From Candidatus Nitrosymbiomonas sp. (GTDB lineage: Bacteria > Sysuimicrobiota > Sysuimicrobiia > Sysuimicrobiales > Humicultoraceae): DNA of 7,108 bases. The position numbers were made by a program, and so were the translations under genes. This document shows positions 5,349 to 7,108 of this stretch, in pieces. The notes under the pieces were generated by a model, which ran no database searches, had not been told where the DNA came from, and worked only from the letters and a program-made list of their open reading frames with translations. Numbering within the stretch: the first letter of the stretch is position 1; every line of letters begins with the position of its first letter. The stretch lies in assembly GCA_020724185.1 (NCBI GenBank), contig DYHL01000078.1, positions 3,614-10,721 of the forward strand, written 5' to 3'.

Positions 5349-7108
5349 ATGCTGCACCTGCTTAGATGCCAACGCGGTCTCGCGCTCTTGGCGGTTCTCA
5401 CAGTGATCCTTATCCTCTCGCTCCTGGGCGCGCTTATCCTCTACCTGAGCGGCAAGGAGATGGGGCTGAGCGCGATGCGGGTCATCGGCGCCCAGAGCAT
5501 GTACATCGCCGAGGGCGGCGGCTTTGCCGGCCGCGCCGCGCTCATGGCGCTGATGGGCGCCGATCCGATCGGCCAGTCCACGGTTGACCCATCCCTGGAC
5601 GGCACGACCCTGTTGAACTGGTACGGCGGCGCCTCCGGAGAAGTCGCCCTTCAGAACGCGTTCCGCATTGTTGACTTCCTGATACTGGACGGGCTCCGGT
5701 TCAACTTCAACGCGACCTCGGCCACGGAGTCGTTGACGTTCCACGTCAACTGGAGCCTGCCCGAGCCCCACAGGAAGCTGCAGGCAGCCGTTGGCCAGCC
5801 GCCGTCCAACCCGCTCGGGGAAGGGAACTACGGGGCCACGGTCACCGTCCGGCGGCGGCTAGCGCCGCATCCCTACGATACCAGCCAGCAGAATCGGTAC
5901 GTCCAGCGCATCGGCCCGGATGAGTACGAGTTCTTCTACACGTACGAGGTCGTCAGCGACGGACGGGTCAGCCCGCAGGCCCGGCGCCGGATCGCGCTGC
6001 GCGGCGACTTCAGTATCCATCTGCAGCGGCAGAACTTCGCCCAGTACGCGCTGTTCTCTCACGTGCACACCGGACCCGGAGGCGAGTCCCTCTGGTTCGC
6101 CGACATGTCGAACTACGACGGCCCTGTGCACACCAACACCGAGTTTCGGTTTGCCTACTTCCCGAAGTTCGGCACCCCGGACAGCGGGATTCCCTGCATT
6201 GAGGCGAATGCCAGGAGCACGCCGCTCACGAGCGCCTGGAACACGGCCTGGTTCTTCAACCGGGGGAGCCCGGTCAGGCGAGCGGCCAATGAGAACGTGG
6301 TCAGCGGCCAGCGCCGCGACGCTCCGGTACTCCCCGACTGCGACACCAACCAGAGTAACGACAGCGACAACCCCCCGGCCAACTTCACCCGGGGGGTGGC
6401 CGCGATCCCGATTCCCGCCAACCCGTACAGCCAGAAGGGCGTTACCATAGGCCGCGACCCGGCGGATACGACCACGGTCTCCAACCTGCAGATCCGGCAG
6501 AAGGTCCCAGAACTGTCAAACAACTCAGACCCCGTTCCCACGGGTATCTATGTGCCTGTTCAGGACCTCAACGGCAACGGCACATCGGACGCGGATGAGC
6601 CCCTTGCGGGCGGGATATTCGTGCAGGGCAATCTCAACAGCATGGCGCTGAGCATGACCGACGGCACGGCTTCGCCGGGCGCATGCAGCCAGCCCGCGGG
6701 ATCACCTGGCGGCTGCGCGGTCTACACCCTGGTCCAGGGTGGCCAGACCGTATCCGTGATCGTTGACCGGGTTTCGCAGAGAACAACGGTTACCAACACC
6801 TCCTGGCCGGTCGCATCCCAGACGCGGGCGTTCGCCGGCGTTCCCAAGGGATGGCAGGGACCGGGCAACGCGAACGCGGGCATCGTCTACGTCGAGGGAG
6901 CGATCCTCTCGATACAGGGCACGCTGGAAGAGAAGGAGCAGACTACGGTCGTGGCGTCCGGGCGAATTGACATCACCAACCACATTCGCTACGAGACGCC
7001 GCCGGTTGTCGGCGACCCCAACCACAACCCGATCAACCTGCTCGGCATCTACTCGCCCAACACTTATGAGGCCTCCTCGTGTCAAGAGGTAAGGACCTCC
7101 CTCCTGCG
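5349..7108 (+). CDS. PilX-N / DUF4900-like large minor pilin (3' partial)
   Basis: The frame runs open from ATG 5349 to the window edge, at least 586 codons, after GGAGAGGG (5331-5338). The N-terminus reads RGLALLAVLTVILILSLLGA, then KEMGLSAMRVIGAQSMYIAEGG near 36-57. This is the PilX-N pattern, with a likely prepilin cut after Gly10 and no Glu at +5, as in GspK/PilX-type tip proteins. A large extracellular part follows. At about 240-265 it has FAQYALFSHVHTGPGG, then WFADMSNYDGPVHTN, a signature I recall from the DUF4900 proteins of Deinococcus-type bacteria. Residues 406-417 (DLNGNGTSDADE) form a perfect EF-hand/dockerin-type calcium loop. Cys446 and Cys456 flank a short Gly/Ser/Pro loop and may be bonded. 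A pilus-tip adhesin or assembly-priming role is likely but inferred. The family name is less certain than the pilin-like N-terminus. Confidence 0.87.
   Translation, partial: MLHLLRCQRGLALLAVLTVILILSLLGALILYLSGKEMGLSAMRVIGAQSMYIAEGGGFAGRAALMALMGADPIGQSTVDPSLDGTTLLNWYGGASGEVALQNAFRIVDFLILDGLRFNFNATSATESLTFHVNWSLPEPHRKLQAAVGQPPSNPLGEGNYGATVTVRRRLAPHPYDTSQQNRYVQRIGPDEYEFFYTYEVVSDGRVSPQARRRIALRGDFSIHLQRQNFAQYALFSHVHTGPGGESLWFADMSNYDGPVHTNTEFRFAYFPKFGTPDSGIPCIEANARSTPLTSAWNTAWFFNRGSPVRRAANENVVSGQRRDAPVLPDCDTNQSNDSDNPPANFTRGVAAIPIPANPYSQKGVTIGRDPADTTTVSNLQIRQKVPELSNNSDPVPTGIYVPVQDLNGNGTSDADEPLAGGIFVQGNLNSMALSMTDGTASPGACSQPAGSPGGCAVYTLVQGGQTVSVIVDRVSQRTTVTNTSWPVASQTRAFAGVPKGWQGPGNANAGIVYVEGAILSIQGTLEEKEQTTVVASGRIDITNHIRYETPPVVGDPNHNPINLLGIYSPNTYEASSCQEVRTSLL

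Noticed and set aside
5339..5365. Eight-codon leader ORF overlapping the PilX-like start
   Set aside because: Its ATG directly abuts the Shine-Dalgarno with no spacing and the peptide has no meaning. It is most likely chance.
4299..7108. Complete type IV pilus or type II secretion system
   Set aside because: Only minor-pilin-type genes are present. No assembly ATPase, platform protein, secretin or prepilin peptidase gene is in the window.

Overview
This is a strongly GC-rich bacterial window. Codon third positions are mostly G or C and several genes start with GTG. All convincing genes lie on the + strand. I cannot name the organism. Two c-di-GMP-I (GEMM-I) riboswitches, a SigB/F/G-type sigma factor, a roadblock/LC7 protein and a type IV minor-pilin set fit a free-living lineage of the Bacillota, Armatimonadota or Deinococcota kind. 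That placement is inference only.

Layout. (1) 1-351: the end of a soluble lytic transglycosylase gene, cut by the window edge. (2) 352-581: a leader with a c-di-GMP-I riboswitch aptamer (about 409-512) and a terminator-like hairpin (521-544). (3) 582-2794: a tight three-gene operon of unknown function, made of a soluble protein, an eight-segment membrane protein with no output domain, and a second soluble protein with a C-terminal winged-helix-like end. (4) 2795-2992: a promoter candidate, a second c-di-GMP-I riboswitch (about 2842-2939) and another terminator-like hairpin. (5) 2993-4185: an alternative sigma factor and, 17 nt later, a roadblock/LC7 (MglB-like) protein. (6) 4186-4304: an intergenic gap with hairpins and no clear promoter. 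(7) 4305-7108: three prepilin-type genes, PilV/GspI-like, PilW/GspJ-like and a large PilX-N/DUF4900-like protein that is still open at the window end.

How it may work together (inference). Both regulated transcripts start with a c-di-GMP sensor. In each, the 3' side of the aptamer can pair with the 5' arm of the terminator, the classic layout of a ligand-OFF transcriptional switch. The second riboswitch controls a transcription factor, so the c-di-GMP signal could be passed on to a whole regulon. The roadblock protein and the minor pilins downstream make type IV pili, or pilus-dependent motility and adhesion, the obvious candidate output. The unknown membrane-protein operon, placed under its own c-di-GMP riboswitch just upstream, is the part most likely to be undescribed.

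The large PilX-like reading frame (5349-7108) has no stop codon in the window and was translated by hand. It carries a textbook EF-hand/dockerin-type calcium loop.
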